From contig CM041465.1 of NCBI GenBank assembly GCA_023213395.1, positions 44,337,741-44,401,740 of the forward strand: 64,000 nt of DNA, written 5' to 3'. The position numbers and the translations under genes were made by a program. This document shows, in pieces, positions 10,410 to 23,944 of this stretch. Within the stretch, counting starts at the first letter, position 1; each line of letters opens with the position of its first letter. Below the pieces are notes generated by a model that ran no database searches, was not told where the DNA came from, and saw only the letters and a program-made list of their open reading frames with translations. The DNA is from Cycas panzhihuaensis. Taxonomy: Eukaryota; Cycadophyta.

Positions 10410-11870
10410 TATAATGGAAGTTAATCAAAATACGGACCTAAAAGAGTTGGGAAATGTAAAACTCAACTAGATTCAAAATCTTAATAAAAGAATATTATAT
10501 CCAAATGTTTAGAATCAGAAACTTATTGAATATAACCAGATCTAGAACCCCAACATAGGGAAATCATATCTGGAAGCTCTAAAAAATGGAGAGTTAGAGC
10601 CCTTTGAGTCCTTTGAGATAAATCCTATTGTTGAAGAGGACCCTATCACAATACCAGTTCTAAGAGGCTATTCGATCACATGGAAAAACATTAGGAGAAT
10701 AGCCTGGTTAGACGTTTCTCGGGCCCCAGGCCAGGGGTGGATCCTATTAGAAAATGGGTAAGCCAAAGATAGAAACTGAAAGGAATAATAGAGGTTGTAG
10801 CACTCTTGAAAGGTTGTGTGCTATTTAAAATCTTGATCAAAGAAGACTTGATAAGCATCCTTCTGAAATCTCCCTAGATGATGGGGAGAAAGATAGTCTT
10901 GTTAGAGAAGTGGCACCCAGATTTTGATCGAGCTGAAGGCTATGTGACACAAACATCTTTATGGGTCTAGTTACCAGGCTTTCCACTACAAGCTTGGGAT
11001 TTGGATGTCATCAAAGGAATTGCAAAAGTTATAGGCCCTCTTATGGCTATTGACTTAGCTACAAAGAACAAAAGCAGGATGGTAAACACCAGGTTTTGTA
11101 CCCTAGCTAGGTTGGATAGACCCTTGGTTGATAAGGTGAAAATTAAAGGTGAAGGCTAGTGCAAGGACCAAAAATTAATATTTGAACTAGAGAACGTTAG
11201 ATGCTTAGTATGCAAGTAAAAGGGTCACCTCTCTCAGATCTATCCTAGGGAACCTAAGAAAGATCTTATGGAGACTCAAGAAGGAGAAAAGAAGAAGGGA
11301 ACTAAGTCTAGATCCCAAGAACTTGTTGATGAAATAAGAGATGATATGATCCATACTGATGTTGGGAAAGAGGTTGAGGACCCAATCCTGGTAGAAACTG
11401 GGAAGGAATTAGAAGACAAAACCCTGGCAGAACTTGGGAAAGATCTTGATTTGGATAAGGAGGATACCTCTATAAAGAAGGGGAGATTAAAGGAAGGGAG
11501 AAGGGCATTAATTCTATCCCTAAAAGTCCTAGAACCAAGAGAGGGAGTTAGATCCTATTGAAAATATAATCCCACCAGAGGTGGGGGAAGGAATACAAGA
11601 AGAGTCTGCTCCTCATCAGGAGGATCGAAAGACAGAGAAAGTCTAGAAAGTCAAGAAAGGTATGCAAGAGGATTCTAAGGATCTAGACTAGATAAAAGCT
11701 CTAAATTTTGGAAGCAAAAAGAGGCCAAGTAGACTGTCCTCTAAAACTCTAAGAGAAAGGGAGGCAATAACTCAGATAAACTAAGGGAGTTAAATAACTC
11801 TTAGAGATATCGGTGGGCATGGACCTAAATTAAGAAGTAAAAGATGTTGAATCTAGTAGTTAGAGAAGGA
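10410..11870 (+). pseudogene. LINE ORF1 remnant (DUF4283-like, zinc knuckle)
   Basis: The stretch around 10910-11110 reads WHPDFDRAEGYVTQTSLWV, FPLQAWDLDVIKGIAKVIGP and NKSRMVNTRFCTLARLD, the DUF4283 pattern of plant L1 ORF1 proteins. A zinc-knuckle relic follows near 11202-11250, CLVCK..GHLSQIYP: the C-x2-C and His remain but the last Cys is Tyr. Downstream, 11268-11561 is a Lys/Glu-rich open frame with a repeated VGKEVEDP/ETGKELEDK/ELGKDLD pattern, probably the charged linker. ORF1 proteins bind LINE RNA. TAG codons interrupt the domain. Confidence 0.65.
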
Positions 11871-11879
11871 GGGGGCATT

Positions 11880-12780
11880 ATGAATCTTGTCTCCTGGAAC
11901 ATTAGTGGCATGAATGCCCCTTCTAAATATAGATATGGTTAGAGAACTATGATCTAGATATGAGTTGGACATTCTCCTCTTACAGGAAACCAAACTTGAG
12001 GAAGGGAATAAGAATGTTATCTTCAGCAAGGTATGGAGAGGATCAGGGATGGTTGTCAGAGATGGGAACAGAGGATCTAGTGGCTTGGTTACCTTATGGA
12101 ACCCTAGAAGTTGGGAAGGGAAAATATGTACCTCTAAGGATCATTTCATCTCCAACTAGCTAACGTGTAAAAAATCTAACCTAAAATGGTTAATTATGAA
12201 TGTCTATACCTCCCTAATGCAGGATGGTAGAAAACACCTATGGGATAGACTACTAAAGATTCACAAGGACTGGAGGGACCCTTGGGTGATAGTTGGAGAC
12301 TTGAATACAACCCTGCCACCTAGGGAAAAGAAAGGGGGGCAGGGGGGATAGACCAACAATATGGAGGACCTGGGGGAGTTTATGCAAAATGGGGGTGTGA
12401 TGGACATTCATCTTTAAGGTTTGAAGTATACCTAGTCTAATATAAGACTTGGGGAGCACCACATTTAGTTTAGGATGGATAGAATCTTGATAAATTTTAC
12501 TTGGGACAGCCTGTATAGTAATATTACTCTTGAAACGACTCCTAAATTAGTTTCAGTTTACTCCCCACTAATTTTAAACTTTACCGATAAAAAGAAGTAC
12601 ATGGGAACTCCTTTTAGATTTAAGATGATGTGGATGAAGGACTCGAGTCTCCATGACTTGGATTGTAGATTAGTGGAAATATCTGGTCAAAGGTTGTGCA
12701 ATGCTTAGATTTTATAAAAATATAAAATGGATGAAGACTCTGGTGAAAGAGTGGAATAAAAATGTCTTCTGAAATATATT
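11880..12780 (+). pseudogene. LINE ORF2 endonuclease (APE-like) remnant
   Basis: Starts at an ATG reading MNLVSWNISGMNAPSKYR, the first APE motif. It continues with DILLLQETKLEEG (the catalytic Glu motif, second frame at 11965) and WVIVGDLNTTL (the GDxN motif, near 12290). The final SDH motif has become SVYSP near 12554. This nuclease nicks target DNA to start reverse transcription. Stops and frame changes show it is dead. Confidence 0.75.
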
Positions 12781-13013
12781 TGGAACAAAAAACTAGATCT
12801 TGGAAGAGCTTAAGAGTTTGGAGTTAATAATTCAGGAAGAAGGAAGATCTATCTCTTTAGATCAATAAGAGAGAGGTCTTCTAGCTAAGTTAGAGGATGT
12901 CCTATTAAAGGAAGAAATCCACTGGAGACAAAATTCTAGAGCCTTGTGGTTGGTTGAAGGCAATAGAAATACAAAATTCTTTCATATGACCACTCTGAAA
13001 CACATAACTTAAA

Positions 13014-14490
13014 GTGATGATCAACAAAGAAGGTGAGGAAATAAATAATCAGAGAGGTATAAAGGAGGTGGTGGTGAACTATTTCAGGGATTTGTTTGAT
13101 GAACCTGGCTGCAATGATGTTGAGGCAAGCAGAGAGATGTTAAATACGATCTTCAAGATTGTGGGGGAAGACTGGAATAAAGTTCTTGAAGCTCCTTCTC
13201 TCTGGATGAGGTAAGGAATTCCATGTATGGTATGAGGAAGGAGAAAGCCCCAAGTTTCTTTCAAGAATATTGGGACATTATCAAGGAAGATCTCCTTGAG
13301 ACAGTTTCAGATTTTTACGGAAATAGTAGGATTCATGGGGAATGGCAAGTCAACTTTCTAGCCCTTATTCCGAAGAAAGGAGAAGCCAAAAGGATGGAAG
13401 ATTTCAGGCCAATAAGTCTTTATAATATGAAATATAAGATCTTGGCAAAAATTTTAGCCAACAGGTTAAAAAGAATTCTCCCTTTGATAATAGCTCCTAA
13501 TCAAGATGGATTTGTTAAAAGGAGGCAAATTTTGGATGAAATAATTATGGTCCATGAAACAGTTCACTTAATGTTTAGAAGAAGGAACTTGGTATGATTG
13601 TAAAAATTAACCTATCCAAGGCTTATGATAGGGTCTCCTGGGATTGTTTAATGGAATGTATCAGAGCCTTTGGGGCTAGCGAACGTATGGGGAATTGGAT
13701 AAAAGATTGCATTGTGAATATGAAGTTCTCAATGTTGGTCAATGGAACATTGACAACTTTCTTCCCTGGGTATAGATGCCTGCATCAAGGAGACCCTTTA
13801 GCTCCATATCTTTCTATCATTATGGCTAAAATGTAGGGGATGGCCCTGGAGGAAGCCAGAGGGACTAGTAAGTTAAAAGGACTAAAACCTACATCAGGGG
13901 TAGATAATGTGGTCCATCACCATTTTGTGGATGACAATATTTTATTTGGCAAGGCTATAATCATGGAGGCTAGAGCAATAAAAAAAGAGCTAGTCAAGTT
14001 TGACGATGCTATTAATCAAAAGATCAATCTTAATAAGAGTAGCATCTTCTTCTTGAATACTTTGGCAAGAACCTAGGGTGTTATTAGTAGGATTTTGGGA
14101 ATGCTTATTAGGAGGTCCCCTCTTTGTACCTTGGATTGTCCCTCTTTATGGGTAAATTGGAGAAGGAGATCTCGAACCATATCATTCATCATATTCAAAG
14201 GAAGCTAGCAGGTTGTAAAGGGATACTACTGAGCCAAGCTAGTAAATTATAACTATTGACTACCTCCCTCCATAGTGTCCCTTCATATATGATGTCTCTA
14301 TTCAGATGTCTAACAAGGATCATCAGTGCCCTTGAATCCATCCAGAATAGGTTCTTGTGGTTAGGAATGAAGGATAGGGATAGGATTCACCTTATAGCTT
14401 GGGAGAAAGTCTACCTCGCTAAGTGGGTAAGTGGTCTCAACGTGAAAGATATTTCTTACTTCAATAGGGCTTTGGTGGCGAAACTTGGTT
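13014..14490 (+). pseudogene. LINE ORF2 reverse transcriptase remnant
   Basis: Long runs of one RT remain open: 13223-13597 has FLALIPKKGEAKRMEDFRPI, NRLKRILPLIIAPNQDGFVK and the RRQILDEI block. 13594-13836 has INLSKAYDRVSWDCL and HQGDPLAPYLS. 13840-14076 has VVHHHFVDDNILFG, the intact catalytic FVDD box of L1-type RTs. 14256-14492 continues into the thumb with the S-V-P-SYMMSLF and FLWLG segments. Only isolated stops and small shifts separate these pieces, so most of the RT is still legible. Confidence 0.88.
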
Positions 14491-14564
14491 AGAGCTTTGC
14501 TAAAGGGGAGAATAAATTCTGGTACAGAATTATTACTCAGAAACACCTTAGACATAGAAAGTAC

Positions 14565-15217
14565 TTGAAGGATGAACTCTATGTAAAGGAAGGTTCTGAG
14601 ATCTGGAGAAGCCTTATATTTATGAGGAAGATGCTTGCAGTTAGTGTCGAGTGGATCTTGGGGAATGAAGAAAGAATTAAAATTTGGGAAGATGTTTGGT
14701 ATGGAAAGCATAAATTGAAGGAGACACCCTCCTTATGTGCGCTCCAGAATATTTGTGAGAGATCCTATGGGAGGAAGGTTAAAGATTATTGGAAAACTTA
14801 TGGGAGTGCAAAGATTTAGAGAAGCTTCGAGGACCTCCCCATGATTCCTAGGTTAGGGATCAAATCGCTTCCTTGAGATCCGAGCTCACAAAAAGCTATA
14901 TTCCTAAATTCCCCAAGGAAGATGTAATGGTCTGGCCTGGGGCTCTCTCTGGGGACTACTTGGTGAAGATGGGATATTTGTCTTTGCTTTTTGAAAGAGG
15001 CCTTAGCGATAATAAAGTACTTAAGGGAGTTTGGAACTTGGGATTAATTCCTAAGGTAGCCATCTTCTTGTGGCTATGCCTAAAAAATAAAATCTTAACA
15101 ACTGGCAACTTAAGGAAAAGAGGGTTTGTTATGGCAAATAGATGTATTATATGTAGGAAGGAGGAGGAGTCTCTCGATCATATTATGCTTCATTGTCCCT
15201 ACTCGAGGGAGTTATAG
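14565..15217 (+). pseudogene. LINE ORF2 C-terminal zf-RVT region
   Basis: The first part carries the linker with GNEERIKIWEDVWYG. The second has GDYLVKMGYLSL, GVWNLGLIPKVAIFLWLCLK and NRCIICRKEEESLDHIMLHC, the zinc-binding zf-RVT domain found after the RT of plant L1 elements, with Cys and His ligands visible. It is linked to nucleic-acid binding at the target. Confidence 0.8.
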
Positions 15218-15400
15218 AAGTTGTCATGGATTATCCTTGGGGTGGATTGGGTCCTTCTAGGTACAATGTGGGATCTGGATTCCTCTTAGACTTTCCTTTT
15301 TAGAAGTAGAGTTCTAAAGTTTGTCTGGTCCACATTTGTTCCAGTGATGATGTGGAATATCTAGAAAGAAACAGACAAAAGAATTTTCCAAGATAAACAT

Positions 15401-16070
15401 ATGGATGAACCTAAGCCTTTTGGAATTATATTGGAGGCCCTAAAAGAGATCCTAAAGGAGGAGGAGGAAAATCTAATCATTCCTGAGGAAAGAACAATTA
15501 TGGAAAAATGGGAGATAAGTGTTAAGGTTAAATTGAAACTAATTAGGAAGTGTAAATGGCTCCCCCTACCTGTAGGTTGGGTGAAAGTTAATTTTGATGG
15601 AGCTGTAAAAGGAAACCCTAGAGAAGCGGGGAGAGGTAGGGTGTACTTTAAGGGAGGGTAATATGGGACTTTACAGATTATTATGGCTCCCAAACCAATC
15701 ATTGAGCTTAGTTGGAAGCTATGTGTAAAGTAGTAGATATGATTTCACAGGAGGGGCTATGACATGGTCATTCTTAAAGGGGATTCGTTGAATATAATAA
15801 AGTAAATTAGGGGGGAAGTTAACCTGGATTAGAGATATAGAACCTGGATAAAAGATGCAAAGGAGATCCTTATGAGAAGAGTTAACATCTGGATGATCCA
15901 CATTTGTAGAGAAGGTAACAGAGTTGCAAATGGGATGGCCAATTGGGGAGTTTAGGCCAAAAGTTATGAGCTTTGGAAGGATATGGTCCCTCAAGAGATT
16001 CTGGATCTGGTTAGGAAGGATACAGAGGGTTTTGATACCAGGCAGGTTTGTTAGCTGCTTGGTACATCGT
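15401..16070 (+). pseudogene. LINE-encoded RNase H domain (RVT_3-like) remnant
   Basis: The frame ending at 15661 reads WVKVNFDGAVKGNPREAG, the first strand and Asp of a plant RNase H. After a TAA, the same domain continues with MVILKGDSLNIIK (second-strand Asp) and IHICREGNRVANGMANWGV, the C-terminal helix, where the usual final Asp of VAD is Asn. A subset of plant L1 lineages carries such an archaeal-like RNase H after zf-RVT. Several TAG/TAA stops are present. Confidence 0.75.
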
Positions 16071-16257
16071 GGAAAATTATAGTCAGCCATCAGGCTTGTC
16101 GATAGTATGGGAGGGCATGTAGTTAGGCTTAAAGATGGAATTTAGCTAGGCCGTGGGCTTGTCACAATAGTTTCTTGAGGCCTGATTGGTAGATAATGTA
16201 AGGGGTTGGGGTCCCCTTCAAAATCCCCCATTTAATTTAAACCTTATAAAAAAAAAA

Positions 16258-16269
16258 GAAAGGAATATT
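16258..16269 (+). repeat. Probable 3' target-site duplication of LINE
   Basis: GAAAGGAATATT follows the A-run directly and matches 3508-3519 at 10 of 12 bases. Confidence 0.5.
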
Positions 16270-17399
16270 AACTCCTTAATAATCAACATATGTAGTAAAG
16301 GTTAAGTAACCCTCGACAACTCACCATTCCTATATTATAAATAAAGAATTGATAAGTAATAACACATAAACAAGGGAGAGGCTCATAACATATAGTTATG
16401 AGCTAAATAAACATTAATATTAAATATTTCTCCTTAATATTTATTTCATTTACCCTAATATTTAAACCATCCCTAAAAGTTTAAAATTTACGGTGCTAGT
16501 GGTTTATGAACATGTTACCTAGTTGTTCTTTAGTTGGCCTATACACCATCTCAATCACTCTGTTATGAATTAGATTATGAATAAAATAATGGTATTCCTT
16601 AATATATTTAGTGTAAGCATGGAACAAAGAATTCTTTACAATCTTCATATACTTTGATTATCACAATATAATACAATTGATTATAATTAATGTAATCCAA
16701 TGCCCTTTGAAATCTTTCATAACCAAATGGATTCCATAACAATTGTAATTACAACCTTGCATTTTACTTCAATTAAGAATAAAGAAAAATTTGATTACTT
16801 TTTAATACTTCAAGTGACAGTAATTGATCCTAAACTAAAATAGTATCCAAAAGTTGACCTTCTAGTATTTTCATATATGATCTATTAAAGTCTATGAATC
16901 TTTTTATCTTGAAGTTATTATTATGAATGAAGTTAAGTCCATCTTATATAGTTGTCTTCAAGTATCAAAGGATCTTTTTATAACTTTCTAGTGACTCTAT
17001 TTTGGTATTACCATAAACTTAGACACCATTCTAACTACAAATAAAATGACAAGTCTGGAAGTAATTAATTATATTAAATTACAAACTAATTATTTGCATA
17101 TTATTGATCAATATTTATTCTCACATCTTTAATTATTAATTTAGAACCTGCCTCCATTACGATAGATGCAGGCTTGTAATTAACTATTTTAAATTTGTTT
17201 AGAAATTATCAAGTGTATTTAGCCTATGAGATTATTGGAATATATGATATATTTACATATCTAATGTTTAATATAGTATTATAAATTCACATAAAATCTC
17301 ACTCACTAAAGTATTGATAGATGTGATATATATGATTTTTCATGTAAACATCCTATTAAATAAGAAAATAGTTCAACATATATGATAAGCTATTCATGA
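16270..17399. other. AT-rich spacer
   Basis: No coding frame, RNA gene or terminal repeat was recognised. Confidence 0.5.
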
Positions 17400-17746
17400 G
17401 ATGATATATCTATAAATATATACACGCACCACTTGAAAACTTAAAAAACTATTGATAAAGGAAGATTGATTTAGAGATGTAATTATTTGATATCTTAAAA
17501 AGGAGCTCCCAACTCTAATCTTCTCCCGTGATTTTTTTTACATTAGATTTTTTATGTATAAATTTGTTATCTCTCTTATGATACATGTATACTTATATTT
17601 ATACTTTATGTTCATGTTATTACTTGATATGTTTATCTTACATACATGTTTTTATGTATATAGTTCTTATGATAAGATTGATTTATTATACTTCTTTGAT
17701 ATACTTCCATTATGTATTATGAGTACATTCTAATATGGTATCAGAG
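17400..17746 (+). mobile_element. LTR fragment with Met-type primer-binding site
   Basis: TGGTATCAGAG at 17736-17746 is the core of the plant initiator-Met primer-binding site. It is preceded by AT-rich sequence with a TATA-like CTATAAATATATAC near 17410 and a block near 17500-17535 typical of the transcribed part of copia LTRs. The LTR start and a partner LTR were not found, and no coding domain follows, so this is at most the 5' end of a decayed element. Confidence 0.35.
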
Positions 17747-20192
17747 TAAATTTTAAAATTCTTATATAGTACTAGAGCCATGTTGTGAAAGATCTTATGA
17801 AATGGATTGAAGCCTATATGAGCCAATGCATGGGCTAGTTTAACTAATATAAGAGCTAGTTATAGAGTTAGTTACAAAACCAGTTTAAGGAGGAATTTAA
17901 TAAGTCAAAGCTAGGTATGATAATGACATGTGATTGAGATTTTGGAGCATGGTAGCTATGTTCAAAGCCACATATAAATAACGAAAATTACATGAAGATT
18001 GGCAAGAAATTGATGGTATATTGATTATTAATTTATATATATACTTATTTTAAGCATATTGGTACCAAATATATATAGCATACAAGTTTGAAGGTAGTCC
18101 ACCAAATATGATATGATGAAGGAAATATGTTACCAGTTGCATTCACTAATACAAGCTAGATCTACATAAAAGTGATTAAGATTTTGTGAGAATGACCATC
18201 TCACCTAATCTCATAATTAACAACAACAAATATATACTCAAGTTGTTATAAAGACCAGCATCCCATCAATAAGCCAAATAGGTAGTACATAATATGTAAT
18301 AAATTTAAAGGCATATGGCATAATGTACAACATGTTTGATTTGATTATGCAAGCAATAATTACTTATGGTAAAAACACTATGATGATATAAATCTAGGGT
18401 TTGGTTTAATTGTTATTAAGGCATCTTAAGTTTATGTGATATATTAATTTATAACAATTGAACACCATACTTTAATGAAAAACTGAGGTATATTTATGAG
18501 GGGCATAAAAATTTTGATTTGTAGCAAATAGTGTGATTGGAAATAAATGAAGGGTTTGAAAGGATATGGTTATTGTGGCATAAACACAACTATTATTTTA
18601 ATTAAATTTTATATGGCACTAAGAATGAGGATTTTACAATATAGGTTTATAATGATAAAAATATTTTAAATCCTTAAGCAAATGAGATAGACAATTGAAA
18701 ACTAGGGTAGACTATATATGCATATGTGGTAGAATATTAGTTTCACAGGGAAGTTTACAGGTTTCAATTTACCTATCCATGGATGAGGCACATAGGTGGT
18801 TATTGAGGATACACATATCATGAGCCACAACATTATATCTATCATTGGAAAATATTTGTAATTATATTTATCTTACATCAATCAAAGGAGATCATGGATC
18901 ACTTGCCTATGTGTTATGACCTTTATTAACTACTCACAAAAGAGAAAATAAAATTGCTCTTGAACCATCGTGTGAAGAATTGTGATCATGTGCACCATGA
19001 GATTGGTGATAAACTTGTGATCTCTCAAAATATAATGCCATTGTTCAACCTACACTGTCCTATTTGTGTGACCCTAATCACCTGAACTTGTGTTGTATGG
19101 TACATCAAACACCATGGAAGTTCATAGTTGTGCCCATAAACATATGGCACCCATAGAAGATTGATCACCCAAAATTTCTCTCTAGATTAATGATTCAATA
19201 CATACAACTATAGATTCAAATTTAGTCAAAGTTTAATTACTAAATGACCTATAGAGAGATGAATTTTGATTACACATAAAAAAATTTATAAAATGTTTTA
19301 AAAATTAAAATAGATTTGATAAGTTCTAAAATTCAATATGTTGGATGGATGTGAAATTTTATAAACTAGATTTTTTTTTTTACATTTATAAAAGTGAATT
19401 AAATCAAATTTAATAAAATTTAAAATCTACTAGGCCCCATTGATATTAAGTGGATGGTCACATAAATGCCATTGTGTGACCAACAATTTAACAAAAAAGG
19501 GATAAAGTCATCTCTAATAGTTTTTTTAGCACAACTTTTCACTAAAGTGTTAGATTTAGGTGGCATCAATTACATTAGAAAGAGAATTTTGATATGGTCA
19601 AAATGAGTGCTTATAAGGCATATTTCAAATATAAGAAGTTAGAGATTTTAATGGGTAAATTTAAATGAATTAATTTTAACTTTATAAAAGTTAAAAATTT
19701 TGAACTTTTTGAGATATATTTTGGCATTTTCTAATGTTTTTAAAGGCTCCAAATATTCTAGTGATGAGATTGATGAAAGATAAAGAAAGAAAAAAATAAG
19801 TTTCAATTAAAAGTGAACATATAAAGGATCTTTAATTATATTTGAAAGCTCAAAATTGATAAAAATTAATGTTGTGGGACATATTGATTAAAAAATATTA
19901 TGGGAATATTATATATGTTGGATATGATCAAATTTCCCTTGGCAATTTATACATTTGATTTAATGGTATACAACACGAGTCATATGCCAAAATCACCTAT
20001 TTTATTCTTTAAATGTTTGAATGAATGATTGATGACACCACTTGATATTTGATAAAGACCCCAGTTTGTTTATAATTGTTTGTTGGAGAGATGTTGAGCT
20101 GATGTTATTTCTACTTATTTACAAGACATGAAGAAAATGTCTTGTATATTGATTACTTAGCATACTAAATTTAGCTATTAAGATTATCCAAC
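17747..20192. other. AT-rich spacer, possibly decayed retroelement leader
   Basis: Nothing beyond short chance frames was recognised. Some of it may belong to the element whose primer-binding site lies at 17736, but no gag or pol motif is legible. Confidence 0.45.
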
Positions 20193-23100
20193 TGGAAGCA
20201 CGCTTCTGGGGGTCACTAAGGATAAGGATATTAAGCCTACACTATCACTATGCCAAGGGCTTAAAGGCCCTTGAGGGCAAGGGGATAGGTCACCCAGAAA
20301 AGGCATCTGTGTGTCAGAACGTAGGTTTAGAGATCCGCAAATAGCGCATAAGACTTTCCCTTTTGGCAGGTACCTTCTTAGATTTGACCTAGGCAAGGGC
20401 GTCCTCAATTTACCGAGTAGCTTAAGGGAGGACTCTCTTATCTTGATGAGTGAATCAAGGAGAGGGAGGATCAAAGCTTTCTTCCCAAAATAAACAAAAA
20501 AGAAGAGGCAAGCCCCAATAGGGTAGGGACCTATGGAATAAGAGAGGGAAATAATTGGTTGAAAGATGCAAAAGGGATTTGGTATGTGGAAAGCAAATCA
20601 AAAAAAAAAAGACAAGACTAATGGTGCATCTCATTAAAGATCACCTAAAGGAATGCCTCTAGAGGTTAGGCTAAGCAAAGCAAGTGGACTAAGTATACTA
20701 AGGGTTTGGGTAGTGTTTTAGTCTTGCTTAAAGATAGTGTAAAGATATAAAGTATTAATGCCAAATAAATACAACTCAAAAAGATACTCTCTTTCTCTCT
20801 CCTTTGATCTTCTCTCTCTTTTATCTTTGTTAATGGAAAATTGAATGAGGAGAGAAAGAGGGTGAAAAGGTGAGAAAGAGTATGAATGACCTATGTAACT
20901 TTCCTTAATAATGCATGGAAGAAGAATAACTATCAAGAACCCAAGTTCTCTTCCCTATTCCTACCCTTATACTGTGCATGTGAAGCAGGTGCAAGGAGGG
21001 TGTGCAACAAGAAAAAGGAAAACCTTCCTATCACTTTTCCTTTAAGGGGAGGAATAGGAGAGGCACTAGTTCAAGTTACCCTTTTTATGTTTATGCAAGA
21101 TGAGAGGGGGAAGCAAGGTCTATGCACGCTAATGCAAGAGTCAAGAGTGCAAATATGAAGATGCTCCTTTTTGCTTTCCTTTGGATGAATGCAAGTAAAC
21201 AAAATAAATGATTACAAGCTATAAGTAAATGCAACCAATTTCCTTTTTGGAAATAAGGGGGAAAAAGAATAAGGAAGAAGAGGGAGTTTAGAAGAGGTGC
21301 ACCTAGAAACAAGTTAATCAATGGAGTGCCTCTATTTTCCCTTTGTTGTCTTTCTTTCACTAGTCACCCTATGCTCCAAGTCATGGTTGGCATTGTAGAT
21401 GAAACCATAGGTGGGGGCTTCCTTACCTTCTCTAGAATGTATTACAAAAGAGCAAAGAACTTTAAAAGAAAGCTCCAAAGGAAAATAAATGCAAATGAGG
21501 TATACATACCTTTCAACATAATCTTGCTTTCTCAAGGTAGACATAATTTCCTTGTGGATAAACCCTTTCAACAAGTGATAACATATATGTGCATGTGCAT
21601 ATGGATGTGTGTATGTGTACGTATACTCATCAAAATGAAATATAAAATTGCTTAATGTTTTGAAAGAAAAGAAATAATATACTTCTCAACCTTCCCACTA
21701 TATACTTAAATGTTTCCAAGTAATATTTGGGGGAAAATGGGGGTTTTGAAGGTGAGATAAAGGAGAGCCTCAAAATGGCTAGCTCCCTTAAATAAGCTAC
21801 CTCTCACGTGCTCGAGTACTCTAGGAAAAAGGTTAAAAGAGGATTTATAACTCTAATTAAAAAAAGATAATGCAACTCACAAGGATCAAGAAGTTATAAA
21901 AGCTGTAAAAAGTGTAAATGTTGTAAAAGTCACAATGTTGCAACTTTTGCAAGATATGTAAGAGAAATGGAAATCTCATGAAATGACAAAGAATACAAAG
22001 AAACTTACTACTAAATAGTGTATATAAGAGCTAGTTGCAGGCATTACAAGGGGCTACAAATGCTACAACTAATAGAGGCCCTCACCCAAGAGGTTTCTTA
22101 GTGTGCAAGATGGATATGGAGTAGGAAAGCTAAGAGAGGTAGGGGGTTTCCTTGGAGAATATGGTTGTGAGGGTCAAAACCCTATCCATAAACTCCTCTT
22201 CTCCCTCTCAAAGGAATCCCACAATCCACCTACTTGTATCCCAAGAAGAACCCAAGGGGTATAGAGGTGTAATCAAGGAGAAAGGAAAGGTTTACCTTTC
22301 TTTGGACGCCTAAAAAGAGATAAAGATATATGCAAAACTTGAAATAAATGGAAATATATACCAAATATGCTTGTTAAAGGGAATAACAATAAGAAATAAA
22401 CCTGATATAGTCACAAAACTAAAGTAAAATGAATGTTACCTTATGTACCAATGAAAATATGATGGTCCCTCTTGCTATGTGAAGAAGGGCTCCTTTTGGA
22501 GGCAAGAATGAGGCTTAGAACCTTGCAAAACCTATTACTATTACTAGAGTGAGTACCATAGAAGGAGGATCTACTAGAAAGAAGCTAGTATAGACTTGTG
22601 TTCTAGGGTTTTACCCTTAGAGAAGAGAAGAATAGGATGAGAAACCAGAAGTGCAGGTAGGAGGCATTTTTCCTTTCGTATGAGTGCTAAGAGAGATATA
22701 ATGAATTCAAAATTAGGTTTTTATGCCCAAATTAGGTTTCTTAAGCGATTAGGGTTTGCTCTAAGTAGGAAATATCATCTTACCATATGTCAACTTCACA
22801 ATAAATATGAAACTGGTCGTTACTAGGCTGCGATAATTAATAGACAATCACCCTAACACAAACTTTGCGATATCACAAAGTTTGCCATGGTATTGCAAAT
22901 ATTACTGCAGTGCTAACAAAACACAAGAAAAATAAAAAGGAGGCCTAGGGGACCCCTAAAAGAAGGGTCCTAGGGCACAATAGAGGGGTATGTTTAACTA
23001 GTAAAGCCTTTAGAGGGCCTCTAGGCATTGGTGAGGCTTTCCAAATATGTAAAAGGGAGTAATAAAGGTCCCAACAAGGGATGAATGACATATACAAAGG

Positions 23101-23944
23101 TGACCAAGCTTAAAATGAGGTGTTAGGGATCATGTATAATGCCAATAGTGAGCAAAAAGTGGGCTACAAGGGCCTATGAGTACCGAGAGTGTTGATGAGG
23201 TGTCATAAGGGGTTGTATAGTGCCATAGGATAATGGTCTTAAGTCATCATAGGTTGGATCATAGTCACAAGCACAAGAATGGGCAAGCAAACCAGGCATC
23301 TCAACCATGTATATAACAATGTCATACATAATGTAATCATCAAACATCTCATCACATCCTGAGATAAATGAGGAGTAAGGATATAGATGTATACCCATGC
23401 CTACCTAAGAGATGATATTCATGTCCATCCTTGGTAGCTAGGAAACATTGCCCCCTTAGTAGAAGAGCCTCGTTGCTCAAGAGCATCTGGTGATGGCAAA
23501 TGTTGTGAATGCAAAAAGATTAGTATCATCTACCAATGCAAAAAGTGTCATCATCTAAGGGGATTAGTAGGTGTTATGGTAGATCACGTGGACAAGGAGA
23601 GGAATGGGATGGCATATGGGTTGCCTATGCATCGCTCAAGAGTTTGGTCTAAAAGGATGAGGGGATTACCCCCATTACCCTTATGCAAGATAAATGCTAT
23701 GCAAGGTCGCAAGCATGATCAACAAGCAAATATAAGCAAAAGAGTCTGTGCATAAGGAGAGTGAAGGTGTAAAAGCTTCATGCCACGAATGATACAAAGG
23801 ACAAAGTAAAAGATCAAACCTGGTGGTCACCATAGTTTAACCTCATTAGTGGTATTCTTTCAGAGGTGTAAAGGGATCACAATGAAAGAGAAGATGATCC
23901 TAGAGCTTGGGTGATCAGGTGACCCATTAGGCTACTAGGAAGGG

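Larger units (their letters stand above)
3520..16257 (+). mobile_element. L1-type LINE retrotransposon, split by a nested gypsy element
   Basis: The left part is 3520-3683 and the right part 10064-16257; removing the nested insertion leaves about 6.36 kb, a usual full length for plant L1. The order is a GC-rich leader, ORF1 with DUF4283-like and zinc-knuckle parts, endonuclease, reverse transcriptase, zf-RVT, an RNase H domain, then a short poly-A tail (16248-16257). Imperfect 12-bp duplications flank it. Every ORF carries many stops, mostly TAG and TAA, so the copy is dead. It must be older than the gypsy element lodged in its 5' region. Confidence 0.75.

Noticed and set aside
20736-20830. 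CT-rich tract near 20790-20825 as a promoter element
   Set aside because: Simple low-complexity sequence inside LTR1 with no associated gene or conserved motif.
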